Positions 51,013 to 60,620 of a DNA stretch of 64,000 nucleotides are shown piece by piece. The DNA comes from Ilumatobacteraceae bacterium. GTDB lineage: Bacteria; Actinomycetota; Acidimicrobiia; Acidimicrobiales; Ilumatobacteraceae. Made by a program: the position numbers and the translations under genes. The notes under the pieces are model-generated. The model saw nothing but the letters and a program-made list of their open reading frames with translations, ran no database searches and was not told the origin of the DNA. The number at the start of each line of letters is the position of its first letter. The stretch's first letter is position 1. The stretch is from contig JAGYKR010000001.1 in the NCBI GenBank assembly GCA_018401375.1, forward strand, positions 1 to 64,000, in the 5' to 3' direction.

Positions 51013-51999
51013 ATGACTTCACCTGTGCGCGTTGCCGTTACCGGAGCTGCTGGCCAGATCGGTTACTCCTTGTTGTTCCGTATCGCTTCGGGAGCGATGC
51101 TCGGCCCCGACACGCCTGTGTCCTTGCAGCTGCTGGAGATCACTCCGGCCCTCGGAGCTCTTGAGGGTGTGCGGATGGAACTCGATGACTGCGCCTTTCC
51201 ACTTTTGAGCGAAGTGGTCTGCACCGACGATGCTGACCTCGCCTTTGGTGACGCAGACGTTGCGTTGCTCGTGGGCGCCATGCCGCGTAAAGCCGGGATG
51301 GAACGCAGTGACCTTCTGTCGGCAAACGGGGGAATCTTCCAGCCTCAGGGCCAGGCCCTATCCCGCTCAGCCAAGCGTGATGTCAAGGTGCTGGTGGTCG
51401 GTAATCCGGCCAACACCAATGCGCTGATCGCAATGCGTAATGCCCCCGATCTCGATCCAGGTCGATTCACTGCAATGACCCGTCTCGATCACAACCGGGC
51501 CAAGAGCCAGTTGGCCCAGCGTCTCGGTGTGCCCGTTTCTGAGGTCACGAAGATGACGATCTGGGGCAATCACTCCACTACGCAGTACCCGGATTTGTTC
51601 CATGCCGAGGTCGGCGGCCGTAACGCCTACCAAGCGGTGGGTGACCACGACTGGATCAACGGCACCTACATCCCGTCGGTGGCCAAGCGTGGCGCCGCGA
51701 TCATCGAAGCCCGCGGTGCATCATCGGCGGCTTCAGCGGCCAACGCCGCAATCGATCACATTCGGGACTGGACCCTTGGTACTCCGGCCGGCGATTGGGT
51801 GTCGATGGCGATTCCGAGCGACGGCTCCTACGGTGTCCCCGAGGGCATCATCTCGAGCTTCCCATGCACCTGCGAAAACGGGGTGTACTCGATCGTGCAG
51901 GGTCTCGAAATCGATGAGTACAGCCGCTCGATGATTAACGCGTCAGCCGCCGAACTGGTGGAAGAGCGCGACGCCGTGGCTGAACTCGGTTTGATCTAG
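51013..51999 (+). CDS. mdh: Malate dehydrogenase
   Basis: 328 aa of the MDH group with the NAD motif [21 protein letters not shown], the active-site region [23 protein letters not shown] with substrate Arg, and the catalytic His in [13 protein letters not shown]. It oxidises malate to oxaloacetate in the TCA cycle and complements the nearby sucCD and sdhCAB genes. ATG 51013 is the conserved start ([11 protein letters not shown]). Confidence 0.96.
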   Translation: MTSPVRVAVTGAAGQIGYSLLFRIASGAMLGPDTPVSLQLLEITPALGALEGVRMELDDCAFPLLSEVVCTDDADLAFGDADVALLVGAMPRKAGMERSDLLSANGGIFQPQGQALSRSAKRDVKVLVVGNPANTNALIAMRNAPDLDPGRFTAMTRLDHNRAKSQLAQRLGVPVSEVTKMTIWGNHSTTQYPDLFHAEVGGRNAYQAVGDHDWINGTYIPSVAKRGAAIIEARGASSAASAANAAIDHIRDWTLGTPAGDWVSMAIPSDGSYGVPEGIISSFPCTCENGVYSIVQGLEIDEYSRSMINASAAELVEERDAVAELGLI

Positions 52000-52030
52000 C
52001 CCGGTTTGATCTAGCCCGGTTTGATCTAGC
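51987..52030. repeat. 15-nt tandem repeat between mdh and deoD stops
   Basis: Three copies of cggtttgatctagcc (the last shortened by one base). Each holds CTAG, which supplies TAG on either strand. The first copy ends mdh and the third contains the stop of the convergent deoD gene. Confidence 0.9.
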
Positions 52031-52739
52031 TGGTGGCGACTCGGCAGGCGAGTCGCATCATCGCATCGACTCCGCGGGCAAGTTCGGCATCGGAGATGCG
52101 CACAGATTCTCCGGCGTCGCCAAGTAGGTCACTGACTGTCATCACGGCCAGGGCTTCGATGCCCTTGACTGCGGCGATGGTGTACATCATTGCGGCTTCC
52201 ATTTCGACACCGATATGACCGAGACGCTTCCAGCGGCCATAGGCGGTGGGATCTGGGTCATAGAACACGCCGCTGGTCACGATGGATCCGATGTGGGTCG
52301 TGGTTGTGGTCTCAGCGGCGAGGTCTACAGCGGTGCGCGCTAATCCGAAAGTTGCCGTGGGGGCATATCCGTTCATCTGGGCGTAGCGAAGGGGGGTAGC
52401 GTCCTCAGCGGAGGCACTGATCGCAATCACCGTGTCCCCCATGGACATCTGATCGCCGAGTCCACCGCAGGTGCCGACGCGAACCAAACGGGTGGCGCCC
52501 AACATGATCAGTTCCTCAAACACGATCCCTGAGGATGGACAACCCATGCCGGTGGTCTGCACGCTGATCGGCGCACCCTCAAAGGTTCCGGTGTAGCCGA
52601 GCAGCCCACGTTCGGCGTTGACCTGTCGAAAGCCGGGATCGAAGAAGGTCTCGGCGATGTAGGTGGCCCGGCGCGGGTCACCGGGGCACAGAACGTTCGG
52701 GGCGTAGTCGCCGGCTTCGGCACGGAGATGGATCGGCAT
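52026..52739 (-). CDS. deoD: Purine-nucleoside phosphorylase (DeoD type)
   Basis: 237 aa matching hexameric PNPs: MPIHLRAEAGDYAPNVLCPGDPRRA (phosphate-binding Gly-Asp), GMGCPSSGIVFEELI, VRVGTCGGLGD and VEMEAAMMYTIAAVKG, with the catalytic Asp in TVSDLLGDAGE. It phosphorolyses purine (deoxy)nucleosides in salvage. The start is ATG 52739. It is convergent with mdh, with its stop in the shared tandem repeat. Confidence 0.94.
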   Translation of the reverse strand: MPIHLRAEAGDYAPNVLCPGDPRRATYIAETFFDPGFRQVNAERGLLGYTGTFEGAPISVQTTGMGCPSSGIVFEELIMLGATRLVRVGTCGGLGDQMSMGDTVIAISASAEDATPLRYAQMNGYAPTATFGLARTAVDLAAETTTTTHIGSIVTSGVFYDPDPTAYGRWKRLGHIGVEMEAAMMYTIAAVKGIEALAVMTVSDLLGDAGESVRISDAELARGVDAMMRLACRVATS

Positions 52740-52816
52740 GGCGACAGCGTAGAGAGTTCAGCGCACACATCGATACCGGTTCACGACCGTCTCAACACCG
52801 GACCGTTAGGGGGTCG

Positions 52817-53227
52817 CTATTCGTAGCGGGTGCGGAGTCTGACGGTGGAGAAGACTTGATCCAGCGCTGCGAACACCGGTCGGGTGGACATCAATAACTG
52901 CTGGTCCCCGGTGAGACGGATATTGCCGCTCAAAAACGCCGCTTGAGGATTGAGTTGGCCGGTGGCCACTGCCACCGCAGTGGTCCAATCCTGCTCAAAC
53001 TTGACGTCCTCGGGTTCGGCCGGCCCAGCACCGAAGGTGGCGCCCTCTGGCCCTACCTGAAGGTGATAGATCACGAGGCCCTCGGGACTATCGGTCACCA
53101 CCTGGGTCACACCGATCTGGTGCTCCTCACAGAGTGCGGCCAGCGTGGCGTTTTCGGCCACCTCCGCCTTTAAGGCGTCGATCCAGTCCAGGCTCAAGTA
53201 GCGCACTGTTACAGCAACTTCGTCCAT
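52817..53227 (-). CDS. SCP2 sterol-binding domain-like protein
   Basis: 136 aa. The C-terminal half FEQDWTTAVAVATGQLNPQAAFLSGNIRLTGDQQLLMS has the pattern of an SCP2/sterol carrier lipid-binding fold, with G-x-l-x-G-d turn and a hydrophobic groove. The N-terminal half is typical of actinobacterial SCP2-like proteins without catalytic residues. It may carry lipid or CoA-thioester ligands. ATG 53227 (MDEVAVTVRYLS) is chosen. It is divergent from the next gene. Confidence 0.7.
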   Translation of the reverse strand: MDEVAVTVRYLSLDWIDALKAEVAENATLAALCEEHQIGVTQVVTDSPEGLVIYHLQVGPEGATFGAGPAEPEDVKFEQDWTTAVAVATGQLNPQAAFLSGNIRLTGDQQLLMSTRPVFAALDQVFSTVRLRTRYE

Positions 53228-53249
53228 TGGTTCCCTAGTCTGCCTGAAG

Positions 53250-53975
53250 ATGGAGCGAGATCCGATTGACAAGATCCTCGGGCACGATCAGCCGGAGATA
53301 AGCGATGAAGGGTGGCATCGCACGGCCGAAGTGGACGAATGGGTGTTTGCGGCTTGGAACGCAGATGCCTCGGCCGGTGTGATCTCTGGATATCGGATCA
53401 TCCACGGCGAGGGTTGGTATTGGGCCGCCGCTGTGCAAGAGGGATATCCGGTCCTGCACCTGAGCGAGTTTGGGATCGCGTTGCGTCCCGATCCGTTACT
53501 CGTCAAAGCCCACGGGCTGTGGGCCGAACACATCTGTTTGGATCCGCTACGGCAATGGTCCATCGGCAACGAAACGTTTGCGGTGGCGCTGACAGATCCT
53601 GCCGAGGCTCTTGAGCGGGGCTATGGCACTCCAACCCCGATCGGCTGCGATCTGGAGTGGTACGCCACCGATCTGCCTGAGCCCATTTCAGGGACACAGA
53701 GCGGCTTTGTTCAAGAGGGGGTGATGCACGGTCTGGTGGAAGTGATCGGAATGCCTTCGATCCAGTTCACTGAGGCGCCGGCGCGTCGGTGGCGGCGCTG
53801 GGGCACAGCACCGATGGGGCCTGTGGACATGCCGATCGCCCGAGCCCACAGCGGACTGCGGGCGGTATTCGCATTCCCTGATGACAGCGTGATCGATCTC
53901 GTAGTCACCAGCGCTGGATGGCATCGACGTGTCCCGGTGAGTCGGCGCGCAGATGGCAGGCTGGAGGATCGATGA
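53250..53975 (+). CDS. Conserved hypothetical protein, possible lipid- or hydroxylated-substrate-binding fold
   Basis: 241 aa and beta-strand-rich. It has pairs such as EWVFAAWNADASAGVISGYRI and WYWAAAVQEGYPVLHLSEFGIAL followed by LEWYATDLPEPISGTQSGFVQEGVMHGLVEVIG. The layout recalls the AttH/tocopherol-cyclase-like beta-barrel proteins of actinobacteria (for example DUF7064-type), which carry or modify lipophilic molecules. No catalytic residues could be assigned. It lies 22 nt from the divergent SCP2 gene, which supports a lipid-related role. Its stop overlaps the start of the DUF3097 gene (ATGA). Confidence 0.6.
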   Translation: MERDPIDKILGHDQPEISDEGWHRTAEVDEWVFAAWNADASAGVISGYRIIHGEGWYWAAAVQEGYPVLHLSEFGIALRPDPLLVKAHGLWAEHICLDPLRQWSIGNETFAVALTDPAEALERGYGTPTPIGCDLEWYATDLPEPISGTQSGFVQEGVMHGLVEVIGMPSIQFTEAPARRWRRWGTAPMGPVDMPIARAHSGLRAVFAFPDDSVIDLVVTSAGWHRRVPVSRRADGRLEDR

Positions 53976-54814
53976 GTTACGACCGCGACATTCTTGACGA
54001 GTTTGAACAGACCCGGCGCGCTCCGACCTACCTTGAGGTTGAGGTCAGCCTCGGTCTCGTGGTGGAGGACCGCTCGAGCGGTTTTTGTGGGGATGTGGTG
54101 CGATGGAACGCCGAAGCGGTGACGCTGCGGGATCGCTCCCAACATCTGCGGTACTTCACCTGGAAACCCGGTGGGTTTTTAATCGAAGGCCGCCCGGTCA
54201 CATTGGTGCGTCCGGTGGCTGTGCCCACCGCCACCCAACAGATCAGTGCCTCCGGTTCGGTGATCACTGGAGGTTCGGCGAGCAGTCCAGGCCCGAAGTC
54301 TGCGCGAATAGCTAAGGCCAGTCGGATTTGGGTGGAGGGTCGCCATGATGCCGAACTGCTTGAGCATGTCTGGGGCACCGAACTGCGCGAGTACGGCATC
54401 GTGGTCGAGCCGTTACACGGGGCCGATGACCTTCTTGGTGTGGTCCGAGCCTTTGATCCCGGACCCGAAAGGCGACTCGGAATCCTGCTCGATCATCTGA
54501 TCCCTGGCTCTAAAGAGTCCCGCATCGCAGCCGAGGTCACGGCGCGGATCCCGGCCGATCAGGTGTTGATCACGGGCCATCCGTTTGTGGATGTGTGGGC
54601 GGGGATCAGGCCGAAGGTGATGGGCCTTGAGGAGTGGCCTGAGGTTCCTCGTGGCACCGACTGGAAAAACGGACTGTGCGCAGCTCTCGGCGTCCCCCTC
54701 GAAGGGTTTTGGCCGAGGCTGCGCAACAGCGTCCGAACTTTTGCAGATCTGCGTCCCGAGCTCGTGGGAGCCGTGGAACAGCTGATCGATTTTGTGGCGT
54801 TACCCGCTGACTAA
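53972..54814 (+). CDS. DUF3097 family protein
   Basis: 280 aa of an actinobacteria-specific conserved family. It has PTYLEVEVSLGLVVEDRSSGFCGDVVRW, FLIEGRPVTLVRPV, ARIAKASRIWVEGRHDAELLEHVWG, RRLGILLDHLIPGSKESRIA, VLITGHPFVDVWAGIRP and a C-terminal LVGAVEQLIDFV. The central region with Glu-Gly and Asp-x-Asp-like elements recalls a TOPRIM fold, so nucleic-acid or phosphotransfer function is possible but unproven. The ATG at 53972 overlaps the preceding stop. Its end is convergent with hppA, 25 nt away. Confidence 0.9.
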   Translation: MSYDRDILDEFEQTRRAPTYLEVEVSLGLVVEDRSSGFCGDVVRWNAEAVTLRDRSQHLRYFTWKPGGFLIEGRPVTLVRPVAVPTATQQISASGSVITGGSASSPGPKSARIAKASRIWVEGRHDAELLEHVWGTELREYGIVVEPLHGADDLLGVVRAFDPGPERRLGILLDHLIPGSKESRIAAEVTARIPADQVLITGHPFVDVWAGIRPKVMGLEEWPEVPRGTDWKNGLCAALGVPLEGFWPRLRNSVRTFADLRPELVGAVEQLIDFVALPAD

Positions 54815-54839
54815 AGCAGACAGATTCAGCCTGCTGAGA

Positions 54840-56927
54840 TCAGACGAAGGCGGGGGCGAAGATCAGGGCCACGATGGTCATGACCTTGATCAAGATGTTC
54901 ATCGCCGGGCCGGAGGTGTCCTTAAACGGGTCACCAACGGTGTCGCCGACCACAGCAGCCTTATGGGCGTCAGAGCCCTTACCGCCGTGGGCGCCGCCCT
55001 CGATGTACTTCTTCGCGTTATCCCATGCGCCACCGGCGTTGGCCATAAAGATGGCCAAGGAGAAGCCCACGACCAAGGCTCCAGCGAGGAAGCCGCCCAG
55101 GGCATCCACACTGATGAAACCGATCACGAGCGGCACAACCACAGCGAGGCCGCCGGGGATGAGCATCTCGCGGAGAGCCGCCGTGGTGGAGATATCCACG
55201 CACTTCGCATACTCGGGCACTGCAGACGGATCACCTTCACGCAGACCCGGGATCTCGCGGAACTGCCTGCGCACTTCCTCGATCATCTTGTTAGCGGCAC
55301 GACCCACAGCGTCGATGGTGAGTGCAGCAAACACGAAGGGCACCATGGCGCCGAGGAAGAGTCCGATAAAGACCGGCACCTGACCGACATCGAGTGAGAG
55401 CAATGTTCCCTCAGCCAAGAGTGAGGCCTCAAAGGCCTTGAACAGTGCAAGTGCGGTCAACGCTGCCGAGCCAACAGCAAAACCCTTGGCGATGGCAGCA
55501 GTGGTATTACCCAATGCATCGAGGGAGTCGGTGACTTCGCGAACCGAAGGATCGAGGTGAGCCATCTCTGCGATTCCACCGGCGTTGTCGGCGATGGGCC
55601 CGTAGGCATCCACCGAGACCACCACGCCGAGCGTGGCGAGCATGCCAATGGCGGCCACGGCAATGCCATAGATGCCAGCACCATCAGCGAGTTGTTCGCC
55701 GCCCCAATGGGCCACAGCAATACCGATGACCACGAGCACCACCGAGGCGCCCACCGACATCATCCCGGAGGAAATACCGGACAAAACGGTTGTGGCGGGG
55801 CCGGTCTCGGTCTGCTTTGCGATGTTCTTCACAGTGCGGTACTCATCAGAGGTCCAGATTTCGGCAACCTTGCCGATTCCGAAGCCAACCAGCAGTCCGC
55901 CGATCACTGATACGGCCAGACCCCACCAGTTCTCCACGAGCGCCAGGCCGTCAAAGAACACATAGCTGAGAGCGACCACAGCCACCACGGTGAGAGCCAT
56001 CGCGACGTTGGTGCCACGGTGCAGGGCCTTGGACAGATCCTTGGACTCAAGGGACTCTCCCGCTCGTACAAAGAACGCACCGAGGATGGATGCGACCATA
56101 CCGACGGCGGCGACGGCAAGTGGGAACACGAAGAACTCGTTGGCGCCGAGCACTGGGATTTCGGGGGTTGGCCCCAGCCCGAGGAAGGCGGCCAGCGCCA
56201 GTGGGGCGATGATCGCGCCACCATACGACTCGAAGAGGTCAGCACCCATGCCGGCCACGTCACCCACGTTGTCGCCCACGTTGTCGGCGATAGTGGCCGG
56301 GTTCCGGGGGTCATCTTCGGGGATACCCGCCTCCACCTTGCCAACGAGGTCAGCGCCGACGTCAGCAGCCTTGGTGTAGATACCGCCACCGACACGGCTG
56401 AAAAGTGCGATCGAGGACGCGCCGAGACCAAACGCGGTCACTACCTGGAAGGGCTGATCGACTTTCAGCCACTCGACAAACACGAGATAGGCCATGGACA
56501 GACCGAACAGTGCGAGACCGGCCACGGTAAAGCCCATCACTGCGCCACCCCGGAAGGCCAGCGGCAGAGCCTTATTGGCCCCTTCGATGGCGGCATGAGC
56601 GGTGCGAGCATTCGCTTTGGTGGCGATAGTCATCCCGATGAAGCCAGCGATACCGGATAACACAGCACCCGTGATGTAGCTGATTGCGCCCCAGGGACGG
56701 CCGTAGTCAAGTAAGACGAAAATCAGCACGGCCATGATGACCACGAAGCCGGTGACCCAGGTGTACTCACGTCGCAGGAAGGCCCGTGAGCCCTCCTGGA
56801 TGGCGTTCATGAGTTCCACCATCCGTTCGTTACCCGGGGATTCTTTCGTTACGGCTAGGTAGAAATACCCGGCTAGTGCGAGCCCTGCGAGTGCAGAGAG
56901 CGCGGCGAGATAAGGGACAAGATCCAA
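54840..56927 (-). CDS. hppA: Membrane-bound ion-pumping pyrophosphatase
   Basis: 695 aa with about 16 membrane helices. Catalytic loops are visible: [23 protein letters not shown], then [21 protein letters not shown], and near the C-terminus [17 protein letters not shown]. It hydrolyses PPi and pumps H+ (possibly Na+). GNTTAA (Ala rather than Lys at the position that defines K+ dependence) suggests the K+-dependent class. Start: TTG 56927 has a perfect AGGAGG 8 nt upstream and no ATG fits. A hairpin in the leader may control it. It is divergent from sdhC. Confidence 0.94.
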   Translation of the reverse strand: MDLVPYLAALSALAGLALAGYFYLAVTKESPGNERMVELMNAIQEGSRAFLRREYTWVTGFVVIMAVLIFVLLDYGRPWGAISYITGAVLSGIAGFIGMTIATKANARTAHAAIEGANKALPLAFRGGAVMGFTVAGLALFGLSMAYLVFVEWLKVDQPFQVVTAFGLGASSIALFSRVGGGIYTKAADVGADLVGKVEAGIPEDDPRNPATIADNVGDNVGDVAGMGADLFESYGGAIIAPLALAAFLGLGPTPEIPVLGANEFFVFPLAVAAVGMVASILGAFFVRAGESLESKDLSKALHRGTNVAMALTVVAVVALSYVFFDGLALVENWWGLAVSVIGGLLVGFGIGKVAEIWTSDEYRTVKNIAKQTETGPATTVLSGISSGMMSVGASVVLVVIGIAVAHWGGEQLADGAGIYGIAVAAIGMLATLGVVVSVDAYGPIADNAGGIAEMAHLDPSVREVTDSLDALGNTTAAIAKGFAVGSAALTALALFKAFEASLLAEGTLLSLDVGQVPVFIGLFLGAMVPFVFAALTIDAVGRAANKMIEEVRRQFREIPGLREGDPSAVPEYAKCVDISTTAALREMLIPGGLAVVVPLVIGFISVDALGGFLAGALVVGFSLAIFMANAGGAWDNAKKYIEGGAHGGKGSDAHKAAVVGDTVGDPFKDTSGPAMNILIKVMTIVALIFAPAFV

Positions 56928-56954
56928 GATGAAAGCCTCCTGAGGCGACGACAA

Positions 56955-56982
56955 GGTCCCTACATAATGGTGTAAGGGGACC
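56955..56982 (-). promoter_or_regulatory. Leader hairpin upstream of hppA
   Basis: GGTCCC-TACA, loop TAATGG, TGTA-AG-GGGACC form a 10-bp stem with a 2-nt bulge, 28 to 55 nt upstream of the TTG start. It could be a 5' UTR structure or a protein-binding dyad. Confidence 0.5.
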
Positions 56983-57001
56983 CCCCGACACCAGTTTTTC
57001 G

Positions 57002-57048
57002 TTTCAGGTGTTTTGACACGGACCTGAAATGCACCTGAATGGCAGGTG
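57002..57048. promoter_or_regulatory. Clustered AGGT/ACCT dyads between hppA and sdhC
   Basis: Two inverted repeats: TTTCAGGT (57002-57009) with ACCTGAAA (57022-57029), and CACCTG (57032-57037) with CAGGTG (57043-57048). A -35-like TTGACA (57013-57018) lies between the arms of the first. This looks like a regulated promoter for sdhCAB and perhaps hppA. Confidence 0.45.
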
Positions 57049-57089
57049 GATTACGTCTGCTACGCAGCGATCGGAGTAGTTTGGGGTCC

Positions 57090-57860
57090 ATGGCACAAAC
57101 GCTCCGCCGTGGTCCGGTATCTGGGACCGCCGTCGCACAGAAACGCAAACGCAAACCCTTCCTTGTGGACCTGTACGCCACTGCAGTGGGCAAGAAGTAC
57201 GTGATGGCGATCACCGGCTTGGCCATGATCGGCTTTGTGGTGGTCCACATGCTCGGGAACTTGAAGTTGTTCCAGGCAGAGACCAGCCCCGGTGTGTATC
57301 CGATCGATGCCTACGGCGATTGGCTGCGTTCGCTGCTGTATCCGGCTCTTCCCAAGTACGGAACCCTGTGGCTGTTGCGGGTGGGTCTGCTCGGTGCAGT
57401 GCTGTTGCACGTACATGCGGCCTACGGCTTGACAGTTATGAATCGCAAGGCACGGCCAGTGCGCTACCAAAGTTCTCGTGACTACCAGATCGCCACCTTT
57501 GCAAGCCGCTCAATGCGCTGGACGGGCATCATCGTCTTGGCCTTTATCGTCTGGCACCTCGCTGACTTGACCCTCGGCTGGGTCAACCCAGATTTCGTGT
57601 ATGGCGAGGTCTACCGCAATGTTGACGCCAGTCTGTCGCGGATCCCGGTGGCCATCTTCTACATCATCGCCAATATCGCGTTGGGCATTCACTTGTTCCA
57701 CGGGGTGTGGAGTTTGTTCCAGTCGATGGGTTGGAACAATCCTCGCTTCAACTCGTGGCGCCGTTCCCTGGCCACCGGTATTGCCACGGCGGTCGTTGTG
57801 GGCAATGTCTCATTCCCGATTGCAGTGCTGGCCGGCGTGGTCAGCCATCCCAGCGTCTAA
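57090..57860 (+). CDS. sdhC: Succinate dehydrogenase cytochrome b558-type membrane subunit
   Basis: 256 aa with five predicted membrane helices and His residues suited to heme b ligation (GFVVVHMLGN, LLHVHAAYG, WHLADLTLG, GIHLFHGVWS). The sequence matches the single-subunit b558 family of actinobacteria and Bacillus (SdhC/FrdC of three-subunit type B enzymes). It anchors SdhAB and passes electrons to menaquinone. ATG 57090 (MAQTLRRG) is chosen. It is the first gene of sdhCAB. Confidence 0.93.
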   Translation: MAQTLRRGPVSGTAVAQKRKRKPFLVDLYATAVGKKYVMAITGLAMIGFVVVHMLGNLKLFQAETSPGVYPIDAYGDWLRSLLYPALPKYGTLWLLRVGLLGAVLLHVHAAYGLTVMNRKARPVRYQSSRDYQIATFASRSMRWTGIIVLAFIVWHLADLTLGWVNPDFVYGEVYRNVDASLSRIPVAIFYIIANIALGIHLFHGVWSLFQSMGWNNPRFNSWRRSLATGIATAVVVGNVSFPIAVLAGVVSHPSV

Positions 57861-57880
57861 TCCGCACCTATCCGCACCTA
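57861..57880 (+). repeat. 10-nt tandem duplication after the sdhC stop
   Basis: Two copies of tccgcaccta directly follow TAA 57858-57860, in the sdhC-sdhA spacer. Confidence 0.85.
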
Positions 57881-57909
57881 TCCGATAGATCCTGAGCGAA
57901 AGAGCACCG

Positions 57910-59832
57910 ATGAGCATCAATCTCGACTCCAAGATCCCCGCCGGTCCACTGGCGGACAAGTGGGACAACTACAAGTCCGACGAGAAACTCGTTAACCCGT
58001 CCAATAAGCGCAAGTTCAAGATCATCGTGGTCGGTACCGGTTTGGCCGGCGCCTCGGCCTGTGCGACCTTGGCGGAACTTGGCTATCAGGTGGAAGCATT
58101 CACCTTCCACGACTCGCCACGCCGGGCCCACTCCATTGCCGCTCAGGGTGGCATTAATGGAGCGAAGAACTACCGCGGCGATGGGGACTCGGTTCATCGC
58201 TTGTTCTACGACACCATTAAGGGCGGCGACTTCCGCTCCCGTGAGTCCAACGTGCACCGTTTGGCGCAGGTATCGGTGGACATCATCGATCAGATGGTGG
58301 CCCAAGGGGTTCCATTTGCCCGTGAGTACGGCGGCATGCTCGACAACCGCAGTTTCGGTGGCGCACAGGTCAGCCGGACCTTCTACGCCCGAGGCCAGAC
58401 CGGCCAGCAGTTGTTGCTCGGCGCCTATCAGCAGATGGCCTCTCAGGTGGGTCTCGGCAACATCAAGCTCTGGAACCGCATGGAACTCGTGGACGTGGTG
58501 GTGGTGGACGGCCAGTGTGCCGGCATCGTCACCCGTGACCTGATGACCGGGGAGATCATCTCCCACGCCGCCCACGCAGTGGTGCTCGCCACCGGTGGCT
58601 ACGGCAATGCCTTCTTCTTGTCCACTAACGCAATGGCTTGCAATGTCACTGCGGCCTGGCGGGCCCATCGCAAGGGTGCGGCTTTCGCGAATCCGTGTTA
58701 CACCCAGATCCACCCAACCTGCATCCCGCAGTCCGATGACTTCCAATCCAAGTTGACGCTGATGTCGGAATCCCTGCGCAACGACGGCCGAGTGTGGGTG
58801 CCAGCAGTCGCAGGCGATGAGCGGGCACCGCACCTGATCCCCGAAGCCGAGCGCGACTATTACCTCGAGCGCCTCTATCCCTCTTTCGGGAACCTGGCGC
58901 CACGCGACATTTCCTCCCGGGCCGCCAAGCGGGCCGTGGACTCGGGCCGAGGCGTGGGACCGTTGAAGAATGGCGTCTATCTCGATTTTGCCGATGCGAT
59001 CGGTCGCCTCGGTAAGTCCGTGGTGGAGGAGCGGTACGGCAACCTGTTTGAGATGTACGCCCGGATCACCGGCGAGGACCCGTACACGGTCCCGATGCGG
59101 ATTTACCCGGCCTCCCACTACACGATGGGAGGGGTGTGGGTGGACTACGAACTGATGACCACCATCCCTGGTCTGTACGCAGCCGGCGAAGCGAACTTCT
59201 CCGATCACGGTGCGAATCGTCTCGGCGCCTCGGCGTTGATGCAAGGTCTAGCCGATGGCTATTTCGTGCTGCCGTACACCATCTCGAACTACTTGGCTCC
59301 GATGCTGAACAAGGCCATCCCCGACACCAATCATGAGGCCTTCAAACTGGCCGAGCGTGAGGTGAAGGATCGCTACTCCCGGTACATGTCCATCGGTGGG
59401 CGCAGGTCGCCGGATTATTTCCACCGCGAGGTCGGCAAGATCATCTGGGACTACTGCGGCATGGAGCGCAACCAGACCGGTCTTGAAAAAGCATTGTCAG
59501 AACTCCCCGCTCTGTACGAGGAGTTCAAGACGGACCTGCGGGTCACCGGGGACTCCGAGAGCATGAACCAGACCCTTGAGAAGGCCGGTCGCGTGGACGA
59601 CTTCTTCCAGTTGGGCATGCTGATGTGTAAAGACGCCCTCGACCGTGAGGAGTCATGCGGGGGTCACTTCCGATCCGAGCATCAGACCGAAGAGGGCGAG
59701 GCGTTGCGCGATGACGACAACTTCGCCCACGTGTCCGCTTGGGAATGGAGCGGTGACCCCACCGCACCGATCCTCCACAAAGAGAATCTTGAATATGAAG
59801 TCGTCAAACTGCAGACCCGGAGCTACAAGTGA
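57910..59832 (+). CDS. sdhA: Succinate dehydrogenase flavoprotein subunit
   Basis: 640 aa. It has the dinucleotide motif [19 protein letters not shown], the FAD-linking His in [34 protein letters not shown], the active-site Arg region [17 protein letters not shown], and [19 protein letters not shown]. It oxidises succinate to fumarate with covalent FAD. Spacing to sdhC is 49 nt, and its stop overlaps the GTG of sdhB. Confidence 0.97.
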   Translation: MSINLDSKIPAGPLADKWDNYKSDEKLVNPSNKRKFKIIVVGTGLAGASACATLAELGYQVEAFTFHDSPRRAHSIAAQGGINGAKNYRGDGDSVHRLFYDTIKGGDFRSRESNVHRLAQVSVDIIDQMVAQGVPFAREYGGMLDNRSFGGAQVSRTFYARGQTGQQLLLGAYQQMASQVGLGNIKLWNRMELVDVVVVDGQCAGIVTRDLMTGEIISHAAHAVVLATGGYGNAFFLSTNAMACNVTAAWRAHRKGAAFANPCYTQIHPTCIPQSDDFQSKLTLMSESLRNDGRVWVPAVAGDERAPHLIPEAERDYYLERLYPSFGNLAPRDISSRAAKRAVDSGRGVGPLKNGVYLDFADAIGRLGKSVVEERYGNLFEMYARITGEDPYTVPMRIYPASHYTMGGVWVDYELMTTIPGLYAAGEANFSDHGANRLGASALMQGLADGYFVLPYTISNYLAPMLNKAIPDTNHEAFKLAEREVKDRYSRYMSIGGRRSPDYFHREVGKIIWDYCGMERNQTGLEKALSELPALYEEFKTDLRVTGDSESMNQTLEKAGRVDDFFQLGMLMCKDALDREESCGGHFRSEHQTEEGEALRDDDNFAHVSAWEWSGDPTAPILHKENLEYEVVKLQTRSYK

Positions 59833-60605
59833 GCCACTCCCTCAAAAACCTCAAACTCAAGATCTGGCGTCAAAAGGGCCCCGAGGATAAGGGTCGCTTC
59901 GAGACCTACGACATCCCGGAAATCTCCGACGAGGCTTCGTTCCTTGAGATGCTCGACATATTGAACGAGCGCCTGATCACGGATAACACCGAGCCGGTCT
60001 CCTTCGATCACGACTGCCGAGAAGGCATCTGTGGCACATGCTCGTTGATGATCAATGGTCAGGCCCACGGCCCGCAGCGGGCCTCAGCCACCTGCCAGTT
60101 GCATATGCGGACGTTTAAGAGTGGCGATGAGATCGTCATCGAGCCGTGGCGGGCCAGTGCGTTCCCGATCATCAAAGACTTGATGGTGGACCGTTCGGCT
60201 TTTGACCGGATCATTGAGTCGGGTGGTTTCATTACCGCAGCCACCGGCGGGGCCCCTGACGCAAACCTGATCCCGATCCCGAAGCCTGTGGCTGATGCGG
60301 CGATGGACTCTGCAGCCTGCATCGGTTGCGGTGCCTGCGTGGCGGCCTGCCCGAACGGTGCAGCAAATCTCTTCACCGCTGCGAAACTGACCCACCTCAA
60401 CTTGTTGCCCCAAGGCCAAGCGGAGCGCTTCAAGCGGTCCGAGGCAATGGTGGAGACCATGGACTCTTACTTTGGGTCCTGCACCAACCACGGTGAGTGT
60501 GAGGCGGCCTGCCCGAAGGAGATCTCGGTCGACGTGATCGCGATGATGAACTCGGACTATCGCAAGGCCAAGATCACAAACCGCAAGACTCTGTCACGCA
60601 CCTGA
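59829..60605 (+). CDS. sdhB: Succinate dehydrogenase iron-sulfur subunit
   Basis: 258 aa with the [2Fe-2S] ligand set [16 protein letters not shown], a second group [15 protein letters not shown], and the final [16 protein letters not shown], giving three clusters. It transfers electrons from SdhA to the SdhC heme/quinone site. The start is GTG 59829, coupled to sdhA by a GTGA overlap. It is convergent with the GH2-like gene 15 nt away. Confidence 0.96.
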   Translation: MSHSLKNLKLKIWRQKGPEDKGRFETYDIPEISDEASFLEMLDILNERLITDNTEPVSFDHDCREGICGTCSLMINGQAHGPQRASATCQLHMRTFKSGDEIVIEPWRASAFPIIKDLMVDRSAFDRIIESGGFITAATGGAPDANLIPIPKPVADAAMDSAACIGCGACVAACPNGAANLFTAAKLTHLNLLPQGQAERFKRSEAMVETMDSYFGSCTNHGECEAACPKEISVDVIAMMNSDYRKAKITNRKTLSRT

Positions 60606-60620
60606 TCTGTTTCGCCCCCG

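Noticed and set aside
57868-59244. Minus-strand open frame (458 codons) opposite sdhA
   Set aside because: Antisense of a highly conserved sdhA; the His/Val/Gly-rich sequence matches no family.
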